NCBI RefSeq assembly: GCF_004349055.1
Contig: NZ_SMKX01000024.1
Location: 1-64,000 of the forward strand
Source: Kribbella antibiotica
GTDB taxonomy: Bacteria > Actinomycetota > Actinomycetes > Propionibacteriales > Kribbellaceae
Direction of reading: 5' to 3'
Length of the DNA stretch: 64,000 nt
The notes beneath the pieces were generated by a model that was not told the origin of the DNA, ran no database searches, and saw only the letters and a list, made by a program, of their open reading frames with translations. The stretch's first letter is position 1; each line of letters begins with the position of its first letter. Below, one piece after another: positions 49,774-58,827 of this stretch. A program made the translations under genes and the position numbers.

Positions 49774-52700
49774 AGGTAGTAATCATCGGTGGTGGCATGG
49801 CCGGACGCCGCTTGGCAGCGCTACTTCCGTCGTACGACGTGACTGTGCTCGGCGACGAGGTGTCGTACAACCGCAGCCGGCTGACCGAGTACGTCGCCGG
49901 CCGGGCCGCCCTGTCGTTCGGTGCCGAGCCAGTGGCGACCGCGGTTGCAGTGGACCGGCTGCGTCGGGTCGTGACGGACTCGACCGGTGTCGCGCACGCA
50001 TACGACCACCTGGTCTTCGCCACGGGAGCTGAGCCAGTGCTGCCGGTCTCGCCCGCGGCCGGGGTGCAGGTGCTCCGCACTGCGGCAGACTCCCAGGCGC
50101 TGGTCGATGCAGTCGACCGGGTGCGGCGGGTAGTGGTGCTCGGCGGTGGCGTGCTTGGTGTGGAGACCGCCTGTGCGCTGCGGAGCCGCGGCGTCGCAGT
50201 GACGCTGGTGCACGACGGGGAAACGCTGCTGGACAAGCTGATTCCGCGTTCGGCCGGGCGACGCGTGCTGCGCGCGGTCCGGCAAGCGGGTGTCGAGGTG
50301 CTCCTCAACGCTGAGGTTATCGACACTCCTGGCGCATTCCGGGCGCTGCAATTGGCCAACGGACGCACGGTCTTCGGTGACCTGCTGGTGGTCACGTGTG
50401 GAGTGAAACCGCGGACTGAGTTGGCCACTGGCCTCACGGTCCGGACCGGGATCGTTGTCGACGAGACGCTGACCAGTCCGGATGATGCGCGGGTCCACGC
50501 CATCGGGGACTGCGCGGAGATCGACGGCGTGGTCACGGGAACCGCGGGCTCGGCCTGGTCGCACGCTGAGACGCTGGCCGCACACCTGACCGGTACGTCG
50601 GCTCCGCTGGGGCCTGAGGTGATTCGGCTGACGGCCGGAGCGCTCGACGTACTGGTGTTGGGAGATCAGTCAGAGCTCGGTGCCGAGGTGCGGCTCGAGG
50701 ACGACAGCCGGTGGGTGCGCGCCGTACTGCGGGATGGTGTGGTGCGCTCTGCCGTTGCGGTGGGAGCTCCTGAGGTCGCAGCGGAGCTGGTGCTGCTGGC
50801 TGACCGCGGTACGCCGGTTGTGGCGGATGGGCTGCTCACAGAGACCGCCGTACCGGCGCAGAAGGCCGTTGCTGTTTGTCGCTGTAACGGAGTGACGAGG
50901 GTCGCGATCGAAGCGGCCTGGCGTGGAGGTGCCGACAGTGTCGCCGGCATCGCCGCCACCACACGGGCGACCACCGGGTGCGGCAGTTGCACCGGTGCCG
51001 TCGGTGACCTGCTTGACCGGTTCCGCCGTGGCGAGACCGAACCAGTTCCGGCCAGGAGGGCGACGATGACAGAGCTGAGCAATGCCCGGCACGTTGTAGT
51101 GGTGGGCGGCGGCATGGTCGCGCACCGGTTGGTGGAGGCGCTGCGGGCGCGTGACACCGACATTCAGTGGCGCATCACCGTGCTGGCCGAGGAGCCACGC
51201 CTTCCGTACGACCGGGTCGCACTGACCAGCTACTTCTCCGGACGCGACCCCCAGGACCTCGCACTGGGCGACCCGGCACTGTGGGACGACCCAGCGGTAG
51301 TGCTGCGCAAGGGCGTGCAGGTGACTGCTATCGACGTCACTGCGAAGACTGTGAGCACCGCACGCGGTGAGGTGCTGGAGTACGACGAGCTGGTGCTGGC
51401 GACTGGCTCTTCGGCGTTCGTGCCGCCGGTGAAGAACAGCGATGCCCAGGGCTGTTTCGTGTACCGGACCATCGACGATGTGGCCGCGCTACGCGTCTAC
51501 GTCGAGCGTCTGAAGACTGAACGCGACCAGGTCAGTGGGGTCGTTGTTGGTGGCGGTCTGCTCGGGCTGGAGGCCGCCGGTGCACTGCGAGCGCTCGGTG
51601 CAGCCACGACAGTGGTGGAGTTCGCGCCGCGGCTGATGCCTTTGCAGGTCGACGAAGGCGGTGGCTCGGCACTCGCGCGGCTGATCCGCGGTCTGGACGT
51701 TGAGATCATGACGTCGACGGCGACGACCCGGGTGAAGCTCACCACGCAAGGCGCAGCGCGGGCGATGGCTGTGGCCGACGGGCCGGACCTGCCGGCCGAC
51801 GTGGTCGTGTTCGCGACCGGTGTGCGGCCGCGGGACGAGCTGGCCCGGGCCGCGGGTCTGGAGATCGGTGAGCGCGGCGGTGTCGTGGTCGACGACGCCT
51901 GCCGGACGTCGGTGCCTGGTGTCTGGGCGATCGGTGAGGTCGCCTGTATCGAGGGCCGGGTCTGGGGTTTGGTTGCCCCGGGCAACACGATGGCCGAGAT
52001 CGTCGCGGATCGCCTGCTGGGCGGCTCGGCGACGTTCCCTGGCGCGGACACCTCTACCAAGCTGAAGCTGCTCGGGGTCGATGTAGCGAGCTTCGGGGAC
52101 GCGTTCGGCACCACTGAGGGCGCACTGGACATCGTGTACGCCGACCCGGTGGCCGGCGTCTACAAGAAGCTCGTGCTGTCGGATGACGCGCGCACGCTGC
52201 TCGGCGGCATCCTGGTCGGTGATGCCTCGGCCTACTCGGGGCTGCGGCCCATGGTCGGACGCGAACTCGGTGCTGATCCGGCTGGCTTCCTGCTGCCGGA
52301 GGGCGCCGTACCGGCTCAGTTGGAGCTGCCGGATGACGCACCGGTCTGCTCCTGCAACAACGTGTCGGCCGGGACGATCCGGTGCGCGGTCCGGGACGAG
52401 GGCTGCGGTGATGTGAAGTCGGTGTGCGGCCGTACGAAGGCTGGCACCAGCTGTGGCTCGTGTCTGCCGATTGTGAAGACGCTGGTGAACAGCGAGCTGG
52501 CCAAGGCCGGTGTCGAGGTCAGCAAGGCCCTGTGCGAGCACTTCGCGCTGTCACGCGCTGAGCTGTTCGACGTGGTGCGGGTGACCGGACTGCGCACCTT
52601 CAGCGAGATTGTCGAGCGCCACGGCTCTGGGCGCGGCTGTGACATCTGCAAGCCGGTAGTGGCCTCCATCCTCGCCAGTGTGGACCCGGCTGGGCATGTG

Positions 52701-53723
52701 CTCGACCAGGACCGCGCTCCGCTGCAGGACACCAACGACCACGTCATGGCGAACATGCAGAAGGACGGCACGTACTCCGTCGTCCCACGCATCCCTGGTG
52801 GTGAGATCACGCCAGAGGGACTCATCACGATCGGTGAGGTGGCACGGGACTTCGGTCTGTACACCAAGATCACCGGTGGGCAGCGCGTCGACCTGTTCGG
52901 TGCACGGATCGAGCAGCTGCCGGCTATCTGGAAGCGGCTCGTCGATGCGGGCTTCGAGTCCGGCCATGCATACGGAAAGGCGCTGCGCACGGTGAAGTCG
53001 TGCGTCGGGTCCACCTGGTGCCGGTACGGCGTTCAGGACTCGGTAGGGATGGCCATTGCGCTGGAGCTGCGCTACCGCGGCCTGCGGTCGCCGCACAAGC
53101 TCAAGCTCGGGGTATCCGGCTGCGCACGGGAGTGTGCCGAGGCACGTGGCAAGGACGTCGGCATCATCGCGACAGAGAAGGGCTGGAACCTCTACGTCGG
53201 CGGCAACGGCGGTATGACGCCCCGGCACGCTGAACTGCTCGCATCTGACCTCTCAGAAGCCGAGCTGGTACAGGCGATCGACCGCTTCCTCATGTACTAC
53301 GTCCGGACCGGCGACCGGTTGCAGCGGACCTCGGTGTGGGTGCGGGAGATTGAAGGCGGCCTCGACCACGTGCGGGACGTCGTACTGAACGACAGCCTCG
53401 GTATCGGCGCCGATCTGGACGCAGCGATGGCTGAACACGTCGATGCGTACGTCGACGAGTGGCGGGCGACGCTGAACGACCCGGCGAAGCTGGCTCGGTT
53501 CGTGTCGTTCGTGAACGCACCGGATCAGCCGGACGCCGACCTGCGCTACGTGGTCGAGCGCAACCAGCCCCGCCCGGCCACACCGGCCGAGCGCGGACAA
53601 CTGGAGCCGGTGCTGCTCGCCGGTCCCCGATTGGAGGTACGACCCGTGAAGGAGCGAAGCGAGTTCACAGAAAGCAGAGCGTCTACCTCATTGGCGCCCG
53701 CAGCGAAGCGAGGACGACGATGA
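49770..53723 (+). CDS. nirB: Fusion of a NasB-like FAD/2Fe-2S electron donor with assimilatory nitrite reductase NirB
   Basis: The 1317-residue protein joins two modules. Residues 1-432 are an FAD/NAD(P) oxidoreductase (VIIGGGMAGRRLA) ending in a BFD-type 2Fe-2S motif with C370, C372, C404 and C407, as in NasB-type electron donors of nitrate reductase. Residues 433-1317 are a full NirB: FAD domain (VVVGGGMVAHRLVEALR), 2Fe-2S domain (C860, C862, C895, C898) and siroheme/4Fe-4S domain with C1078, C1084 (KSCVGSTWC) and C1118, C1122 (SGCARECAEA). NirB reduces nitrite to ammonium with NAD(P)H, six electrons and siroheme. At the junction AGGAGG (51054-51059) precedes an in-frame ATG (51066), so a separate NirB may also be made. 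Confidence 0.92.
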   Translation: MKVVIIGGGMAGRRLAALLPSYDVTVLGDEVSYNRSRLTEYVAGRAALSFGAEPVATAVAVDRLRRVVTDSTGVAHAYDHLVFATGAEPVLPVSPAAGVQVLRTAADSQALVDAVDRVRRVVVLGGGVLGVETACALRSRGVAVTLVHDGETLLDKLIPRSAGRRVLRAVRQAGVEVLLNAEVIDTPGAFRALQLANGRTVFGDLLVVTCGVKPRTELATGLTVRTGIVVDETLTSPDDARVHAIGDCAEIDGVVTGTAGSAWSHAETLAAHLTGTSAPLGPEVIRLTAGALDVLVLGDQSELGAEVRLEDDSRWVRAVLRDGVVRSAVAVGAPEVAAELVLLADRGTPVVADGLLTETAVPAQKAVAVCRCNGVTRVAIEAAWRGGADSVAGIAATTRATTGCGSCTGAVGDLLDRFRRGETEPVPARRATMTELSNARHVVVVGGGMVAHRLVEALRARDTDIQWRITVLAEEPRLPYDRVALTSYFSGRDPQDLALGDPALWDDPAVVLRKGVQVTAIDVTAKTVSTARGEVLEYDELVLATGSSAFVPPVKNSDAQGCFVYRTIDDVAALRVYVERLKTERDQVSGVVVGGGLLGLEAAGALRALGAATTVVEFAPRLMPLQVDEGGGSALARLIRGLDVEIMTSTATTRVKLTTQGAARAMAVADGPDLPADVVVFATGVRPRDELARAAGLEIGERGGVVVDDACRTSVPGVWAIGEVACIEGRVWGLVAPGNTMAEIVADRLLGGSATFPGADTSTKLKLLGVDVASFGDAFGTTEGALDIVYADPVAGVYKKLVLSDDARTLLGGILVGDASAYSGLRPMVGRELGADPAGFLLPEGAVPAQLELPDDAPVCSCNNVSAGTIRCAVRDEGCGDVKSVCGRTKAGTSCGSCLPIVKTLVNSELAKAGVEVSKALCEHFALSRAELFDVVRVTGLRTFSEIVERHGSGRGCDICKPVVASILASVDPAGHVLDQDRAPLQDTNDHVMANMQKDGTYSVVPRIPGGEITPEGLITIGEVARDFGLYTKITGGQRVDLFGARIEQLPAIWKRLVDAGFESGHAYGKALRTVKSCVGSTWCRYGVQDSVGMAIALELRYRGLRSPHKLKLGVSGCARECAEARGKDVGIIATEKGWNLYVGGNGGMTPRHAELLASDLSEAELVQAIDRFLMYYVRTGDRLQRTSVWVREIEGGLDHVRDVVLNDSLGIGADLDAAMAEHVDAYVDEWRATLNDPAKLARFVSFVNAPDQPDADLRYVVERNQPRPATPAERGQLEPVLLAGPRLEVRPVKERSEFTESRASTSLAPAAKRGRR
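51054..51068 (+). promoter_or_regulatory. Internal ribosome binding site and start codon at the NasB-NirB junction
   Basis: AGGAGG is followed after 6 bases by ATG (51066-51068), in frame with the long reading frame and exactly where a free-standing NirB would begin. No stop codon separates the upstream module. Confidence 0.7.
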
Positions 53724-54067
53724 GTGTCACGGCTTTGGAGTCCACGGTGCTGTGCCGGTACGACGTACTGATGCCGGACCGGGGTGTCGCCGCACTGGTC
53801 GGGGACGTGCAGATCGCGCTGTTCCGGCTGCACGACGGGACGGTGTTCGCCATCGGCAACCAAGACCCGTACAGCGGGGCCAACGTGATGTCGCGAGGGA
53901 TCGTCGGCAGCAGGGGCGACGTACCGACGGTGGCGTCGCCGATGTTCAAGCAGGTCTTCGATCTGCGTACCGGCGAGTGTCTGGACGACCCGGCAGTGTC
54001 GCTGCCGGTCTACCCGGTCGCGATCGTCGACGGGATGGTTCGGGTGGGGGAGAACGGTGACGGCTAA
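53720..54067 (+). CDS. nirD: Nitrite reductase small subunit
   Basis: The 115-residue protein is a Rieske-like fold without the iron-sulfur ligands, as usual for NirD (RYDVLMPDRGVAALVGDVQI, FAIGNQDPYSGANVMSRGIV, TGECLDDPAVSLPVYPV). It is the small subunit of the NADH-dependent nitrite reductase. Its ATG overlaps the nirB stop by 4 bases, and its 3' end overlaps the next start by 11 bases, consistent with a single coupled operon. Confidence 0.93.
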   Translation: MSVTALESTVLCRYDVLMPDRGVAALVGDVQIALFRLHDGTVFAIGNQDPYSGANVMSRGIVGSRGDVPTVASPMFKQVFDLRTGECLDDPAVSLPVYPVAIVDGMVRVGENGDG

Positions 54068-55190
54068 CACCAGGCCAGGTCCGCTCAGCGGCTGCACGAT
54101 CGCAGTGACCGCGCACCGGCGGGCGGACGACCTGATCGCGTCGTTCGAACGCCGGGGCGCGAAGGTGCTGCACGCACCAACCCTGCAGATCACACCAGTC
54201 GCCGACGACCACGCATTGATCGAGGCGACCCGGCGGGTGATCGCCAACCCGCCGGACGACGTCGTGGTGACCACTGCGGTCGGTTTCCGCGGCTGGATCG
54301 AGGCTGCGGACACTGCCGGCCTCGCTGCGGATCTACTGGTGACATTGGAACAGGCGCGGATTCTGGCGCGCGGTCCGAAGGCGCGGGGCGCGATCCGGGC
54401 TGCTGGGTTGGTGGAGCACTGGTCGGCGCGGTCCGAGACGACGATCGAGGTCATCGAGTGGCTGCGAGCACAGGGCGTCAGCGGGCGAAAGATCGTCGTA
54501 CAGCTGCATGGGTTGTCAGACCCGTCGCTGATGGACGCGCTGCGGAGCGTTGGAGCGTCGGTGCGCGGCCTTGAGGTCTACCGCTGGGGTCCGGCGCCAG
54601 ATCCGGTGGCCGTCGAGCGAACGATCGGGCAGGTCTGCACCGGTGCAGTCGACGCGATCGTGCACACGTCAGCGCCAGGTGCGCAGGCCCTGCTGGATGC
54701 GGCCGCGTTGAACGGCCAGTACGACGCTCTGGTCACGGCACTGCGAACTGGTCGGGTGCTGAACGCCTGCGTTGGCCCTATCACCGCAGCGCCGTTTCTC
54801 AACCTCGGACTGGAGCCATTGGTTCCGGACCGCTTCCGCCTGGGCGCTCTGATCCGCATCGTCACCGACCGGCTCACTGATGACAACGCTCGTTCCATCG
54901 AGACGGAGTTCGGTCAGTTGGTGATCCGCGGCGGCGCAGCAGTCCTGGATGGCGTCGTACTGCCGCTCGGGCCGGGACCTCGCGCCGTACTGGCTGCGCT
55001 GGTGGCGGCTGGTGGTGATGTGGTCTCGCGGCCGGACCTGCTCGCCGTACTGCCTGGTGCTGAAGACGTGCACGCCGTGGAGGTCACAGTGAACAGACTG
55101 CGCACCGCAGTGGGTCGTCCGGAGCTGGTCCGCACGGTAGTCCGTCGCGGCTACCGACTGGCCGTCGAGGCAGCGGCGGTGCCGTCATGA
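54057..55190 (+). CDS. Uroporphyrinogen-III synthase domain fused to a winged-helix DNA-binding domain
   Basis: The 377-residue protein has an N-terminal HemD-like domain of about 255 residues (GCTIAVTAHRRADDLIASFE, VVVTTAVGFRGWIEA, DAIVHTSAPGAQALLDAA). An OmpR-type winged helix forms the C-terminal ~100 residues (LLAVLPGAEDVHAVEVTVNR, RTVVRRGYRLAV). HemD closes the tetrapyrrole ring of uroporphyrinogen III, the precursor of siroheme needed by NirB. The DNA-binding part suggests a regulator that reads tetrapyrrole state, or a bifunctional protein. As I recall, a similar protein (Rv0260c) lies near nirBD in mycobacteria. Confidence 0.88.
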   Translation: MTANTRPGPLSGCTIAVTAHRRADDLIASFERRGAKVLHAPTLQITPVADDHALIEATRRVIANPPDDVVVTTAVGFRGWIEAADTAGLAADLLVTLEQARILARGPKARGAIRAAGLVEHWSARSETTIEVIEWLRAQGVSGRKIVVQLHGLSDPSLMDALRSVGASVRGLEVYRWGPAPDPVAVERTIGQVCTGAVDAIVHTSAPGAQALLDAAALNGQYDALVTALRTGRVLNACVGPITAAPFLNLGLEPLVPDRFRLGALIRIVTDRLTDDNARSIETEFGQLVIRGGAAVLDGVVLPLGPGPRAVLAALVAAGGDVVSRPDLLAVLPGAEDVHAVEVTVNRLRTAVGRPELVRTVVRRGYRLAVEAAAVPS

Positions 55191-55867
55191 CAGACCTCAT
55201 CGCAGCAGCACACGGGACTGCGGATCCTCGGGGTATCCGCGTAGTCCACGACCTCGTCCGCCAGATGGCGCGACTGCGCCCCGACCTCCCGATGTCCCTC
55301 GGCTTCGTCGACGTCATCGAACCGGCCCTTCCCGGCCTGGTGAACCGCGTCCTCACCGACACCTCCGACGCAGTGCTAGTGCCCCTGCTTCTGTCCACCG
55401 GCTATCACATGCGAGTCGACATCGCCGGACAGGTCGAGCGCCACCCCGGCCTCACCGCAGCACGTGCCCTAGGCCCACACCCGCTCATCGCCGACATCCT
55501 GGTAGACCGACTCGGCGACCTCTCCCGCACAGACCACGTCGTACTGGCTGCCGCCGGCTCCCGCGACCCGCAGGCGCAAGAGGACTGCGAGCGCATGGCG
55601 GCGTACCTACGCGCCCGCATCCACCGACCAGTAACCGTCGCGTACCTAGCCGGCCGCGGCCGCCGCCTCCCCGCCGTCCTAGCCACCACTCGTGGCCGCC
55701 TAACCGTAGCCAACTACCTCCTAGCCCCCGGCTACTTCTCAGACCGCATGCATCAATCCGCCGGCCCGCACCGAGTCAGCGCACCCCTAGGCGCCGACCC
55801 GCGGCTCGCGCGGTTGGCACTCGCCCGGTACGACGCAGCCCTCCAAGGTGTACCCCTGCCGGTCTAG
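55187..55867 (+). CDS. Sirohydrochlorin chelatase (CbiX/SirB family)
   Basis: The 226-residue protein has two half-domains of the CbiX fold. AAHGTADPRG carries the metal-site histidine, followed by VPLLLSTGYHMRVDI and LLAPGYFSDRMHQSAG. It would insert iron into sirohydrochlorin to make siroheme for NirB; cobalt for cobalamin is the alternative, but the nitrite reductase context favours iron. It overlaps the HemD-like gene by 4 bases and ends the nitrate operon. Confidence 0.88.
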   Translation: MTDLIAAAHGTADPRGIRVVHDLVRQMARLRPDLPMSLGFVDVIEPALPGLVNRVLTDTSDAVLVPLLLSTGYHMRVDIAGQVERHPGLTAARALGPHPLIADILVDRLGDLSRTDHVVLAAAGSRDPQAQEDCERMAAYLRARIHRPVTVAYLAGRGRRLPAVLATTRGRLTVANYLLAPGYFSDRMHQSAGPHRVSAPLGADPRLARLALARYDAALQGVPLPV

Positions 55868-55912
55868 TCTGCGGTCGTGAACGTCCGGGGGGGCTACCGG
55901 GCAATCAGGGGT

Positions 55913-56518
55913 ATGACAGTGACTGATACGACCGATTCCGTGGCCGAAGACCACCCGCCGCCGGAAGACCGCCCTCTGCTGGCGGGACCGGCGGTGGCTG
56001 AGGAATTCGCCCGGCTGTTCGACCTGCACGCCGTACCGATGCATAGGTACCTGGCGCGGCGGGTCGGTGCCGAGCAGGCCCACGACCTCGTCAGTGAGAC
56101 CTTTCTGGCGGCATTCAGGCAGCGTGAGACCTACGATCCGGCTCTGGCCGCGGCCAAGGCCTGGCTTTACGGCATAGCAACCAATCTGGCCCGGCGGCAC
56201 GTCCGGTCCGAGGTTCGAGGTCTCCACGCCACAGCCCGCGCAGGACGCCGGGAGGACGACAACCTGGCGGCCCACGACGGCCGCGTCGCCGAACAGGTAG
56301 ACGCACAGAAGCTAGCCCGCCGCATCGCCCCTGCGATCGCCGACTTGTCTGACGGTGACCGCGACGTACTCCTGCTTACGTCCTGGGCCGGACTGACCAC
56401 GGTGGAGGTCGCCGACGCGCTCGGCATTCCCGTCGGCACAGTCCGCTCTCGCCTGCACCGAGTACGCCGCCAGCTCCGCACTCTGACCACCTCCGAGGAG
56501 GCGCACGACCATGACTGA
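55913..56518 (+). CDS. ECF RNA polymerase sigma factor
   Basis: The 201-residue sigma-70 family protein has region 2 (RLFDLHAVPMHRYLARRVG, AHDLVSETFLAAFRQR, AAKAWLYGIATNLARRHVR) and region 4 (LLTSWAGLTTVEVADALGIP, VGTVRSRLHRVRRQL). ATG 55913 is favoured; GTG at 55877 is in frame. It overlaps the downstream CU044_5270-family gene by 8 bases (ATGACTGA). This is a frequent pair in actinobacteria, in which the second protein is the putative membrane partner. Confidence 0.9.
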   Translation: MTVTDTTDSVAEDHPPPEDRPLLAGPAVAEEFARLFDLHAVPMHRYLARRVGAEQAHDLVSETFLAAFRQRETYDPALAAAKAWLYGIATNLARRHVRSEVRGLHATARAGRREDDNLAAHDGRVAEQVDAQKLARRIAPAIADLSDGDRDVLLLTSWAGLTTVEVADALGIPVGTVRSRLHRVRRQLRTLTTSEEAHDHD

Positions 56519-57512
56519 CCTACACCCCACCGACGACCTAGACCGTGCCCTCTCGGCCCTGCACTCCGACGTGGCGACCGACCCGGCCCGCATCGAGCAG
56601 ACCCGCGCCGCCTTCCTCGACCTCGTCACGCAGCCGGCCGCACCAGTACGCCGTACCCGGCGCTGGATGGTCGCAGCGGCCGCAGCACTGGCCATCGTTG
56701 CCGGCGGCTCCCTCTACAGCACCACGCTGACCGGCGGCTCGGCCGAAGCCAAGTCCGAGCTCAACGGCGCCGCCCAGCACATCACCGGCGCCTCCGACCC
56801 CGTCGTACCGGCCGGCCAGTTCCGCTACCTCGGACTGCGCGTCTGGAACGAGAACTTCGCCGAAACCCCCGGCGGCGGCCTCACCTTCCTCGAGGAGACC
56901 CGCATCGAGCTCTGGGTGCCCTCGAACGTCCGCGACACCTGGTACCAGCGCGAAACCCGCACCGGCGACCACAAGTGGCTCCAAGGCTCCGACGCCGAGG
57001 CCCGCAAATACGGCGTCACCTTCGACCGCAGTACCACCAAGTCCTCCGCCGCCTGCGGCAACTTCCACAATGACGGCGGCTACTGCAGCACCACCGGCAG
57101 CTGGGCCGACCCAAGCGCCACCTGGCTCAACACCCTCCCCAAAGACCCCAAGGCCCTCTACAAGCAGCTCAAGAAAGACGCCCCCCGCAACGGCCGAGGC
57201 GAAACCGAACTCCTCGTCTACGCCCAGGACGCCCTCCGCACCGGCCTCCTCCCCGCCGAAACCCGAGCCACCCTCTACCGAGCCCTGACGAACCTCAAGC
57301 ACCTCAAAATCACCGACCGAGCCGCCAACCTCGACGGCAAAGTAGGGATCGCCTACTCCAGCGACGACGGCACCAACCGCGAAGAGATCGTCATCGACCC
57401 CAAGACGGGCGCCTACCTAGGCTCCCGCCAAGTAGGAACCAACGGCCCCACCAAAGGCCGAGTCCTCTCCTACAGCTCCTTCACCACCTCAGTAGCGAAG
57501 GCCCCGTACTGA
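56511..57512 (+). CDS. CU044_5270-family membrane protein, partner of the ECF sigma factor
   Basis: The 333-residue protein has a ~50-residue cytoplasmic N-terminus (DDLDRALSALHSDVATDP), one membrane helix (RWMVAAAAALAIVAGGSLY) and an extracytoplasmic domain of about 250 residues. Regular Trp/Tyr-rich strands are visible (QFRYLGLRVWNENFAE, EIVIDPKTGAYLGSRQ). The family occurs next to ECF sigma factors and may hold or sense for them; no enzymatic motif is visible. Translation is coupled to the sigma gene. Confidence 0.85.
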   Translation: MTDLHPTDDLDRALSALHSDVATDPARIEQTRAAFLDLVTQPAAPVRRTRRWMVAAAAALAIVAGGSLYSTTLTGGSAEAKSELNGAAQHITGASDPVVPAGQFRYLGLRVWNENFAETPGGGLTFLEETRIELWVPSNVRDTWYQRETRTGDHKWLQGSDAEARKYGVTFDRSTTKSSAACGNFHNDGGYCSTTGSWADPSATWLNTLPKDPKALYKQLKKDAPRNGRGETELLVYAQDALRTGLLPAETRATLYRALTNLKHLKITDRAANLDGKVGIAYSSDDGTNREEIVIDPKTGAYLGSRQVGTNGPTKGRVLSYSSFTTSVAKAPY

Positions 57513-57525
57513 GCAACAATCCCCT

Positions 57526-58794
57526 GTGGGCAAAACACTGAACGCGTGGGCCGACCTCCTCGATCGCTCCCTGGAGCAGATCGAGGAGATCTCCGCCGAC
57601 ACCCGGAATTTCGACCGCGCGGCATTCAGCCGACTCGGCAATATCTGGGACAACAGCTGCTACGCATTCGTTCACACGACCTGTGTGCACGGTGCGGTGC
57701 GGCGGGAGGTGGCGGCTCGGCTCGACGTCCGGTGGATGCTCGAGCAGGAGTCGGAGCGCTACCGCTGGGCTGTCGAGCAAGCGGCTGCTACCGGCCATCG
57801 CATCGCGCTCCCGGCACCGCGGTACGCCGACCGTGCCGGCTCTGAGCGCGTGGCGTTGTTCTCGGCGGAGGCGATCGACGAACTGGCGGCTGAGTTCGTC
57901 CTGGAGACCGCGAGGGCCACGAGGTTCACCGTCGAGCGATCGAGGGGCCGGCTCAAGTGTGTTGCATGGGTCGAGCTGGAGCGCCGGTCCGAGTCTGAGG
58001 TGAAGCACGCCCTCTGGTTGGAGTTCGACAGCGTTGAGGCCTTGCAGTTCGACCTGTCCGACAACCAGGGCATCCGGCTCGACTGGCACGACGGCAAGCT
58101 ACAGGTGACCATCGGCGACCACGGCACCATCCATGCCACCAGCGGCCGGGTCTCGCTCGGCGGCACCACCTGGCTGCTGCCAGCCGAGCCCGTCGTCCTG
58201 CTGCGGACCGTCCGCTATCAAGCTCGGCCCAAAGGCATCCTCACGGCCCTCACGAAAGGCGGAAGGCTGCCGCCCACAGCACAGCGCGCCGCACTCCTGC
58301 TGAGGAACGCGATGCTCGTCGTCCGCGGTGCCGGCAGTCTGGAACGCCTGCACACCCTTCCAACGCATGAACTGGCCCACACCTTCGCGGAAGCCGGCTC
58401 CGACCTGCTCTCAGCCGGTACGTCGTTCCGTCGCGACGCTGCCTTCCAGCGCCTGCTCGACAAGTGGCTGGCCGCCGCGAGTCCTCGCGTCCTGCCGCAC
58501 CTCAAGAGCACCGAACTGACCGCCTTCCCGGATGCTCTCCCGCAGCCCGTCGGCCCACCAGATCCGCAGTCCCAGCTGCTACTAGCCGACTTCTCCACCG
58601 CCTTCGACTACGGCTTTGCCGGCGCCGACCACCCGTCCCCAGCAACCACCGGCACCCTCATCCTGGGCGCCCCCGACCACCAGACCCTTCGCCGCATCCG
58701 CGTCGACGATCCGGAGCGCTTCGCCGTACGGATCGAGGCTTTCGGTACGACGCTTGGCGCGGCTCAGCGGGATGGTTCGGTGGCGCTCGGCTGA
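57526..58794 (+). CDS. Unrecognised protein, paralogue A of a duplicated pair
   Basis: The 422-residue cytoplasmic protein has no signal peptide or membrane helix. It begins MGKTLNAWADLLDRSLEQI and contains NFDRAAFSRLGNIWDNSCYA and ELAAEFVLETARATRF, ending with RFAVRIEAFGTTLGAAQRDG. The paralogue at 59427 shares start, length and end. The family and function are not recognised. GTG at 57526 has no strong ribosome binding site and lies 13 bases after the previous stop. Confidence 0.75.
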   Translation: MGKTLNAWADLLDRSLEQIEEISADTRNFDRAAFSRLGNIWDNSCYAFVHTTCVHGAVRREVAARLDVRWMLEQESERYRWAVEQAAATGHRIALPAPRYADRAGSERVALFSAEAIDELAAEFVLETARATRFTVERSRGRLKCVAWVELERRSESEVKHALWLEFDSVEALQFDLSDNQGIRLDWHDGKLQVTIGDHGTIHATSGRVSLGGTTWLLPAEPVVLLRTVRYQARPKGILTALTKGGRLPPTAQRAALLLRNAMLVVRGAGSLERLHTLPTHELAHTFAEAGSDLLSAGTSFRRDAAFQRLLDKWLAAASPRVLPHLKSTELTAFPDALPQPVGPPDPQSQLLLADFSTAFDYGFAGADHPSPATTGTLILGAPDHQTLRRIRVDDPERFAVRIEAFGTTLGAAQRDGSVALG

Positions 58795-58827
58795 GATTGT
58801 CGGTGGGGGCATTTACGCTTTCCGGGC

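Noticed and set aside
49770..51066. Treating the NasB-NirB fusion as an assembly frameshift
   Set aside because: Both modules are intact and share one frame without a slippery run at the junction. A single missed stop codon remains possible and is noted as a refutation test.
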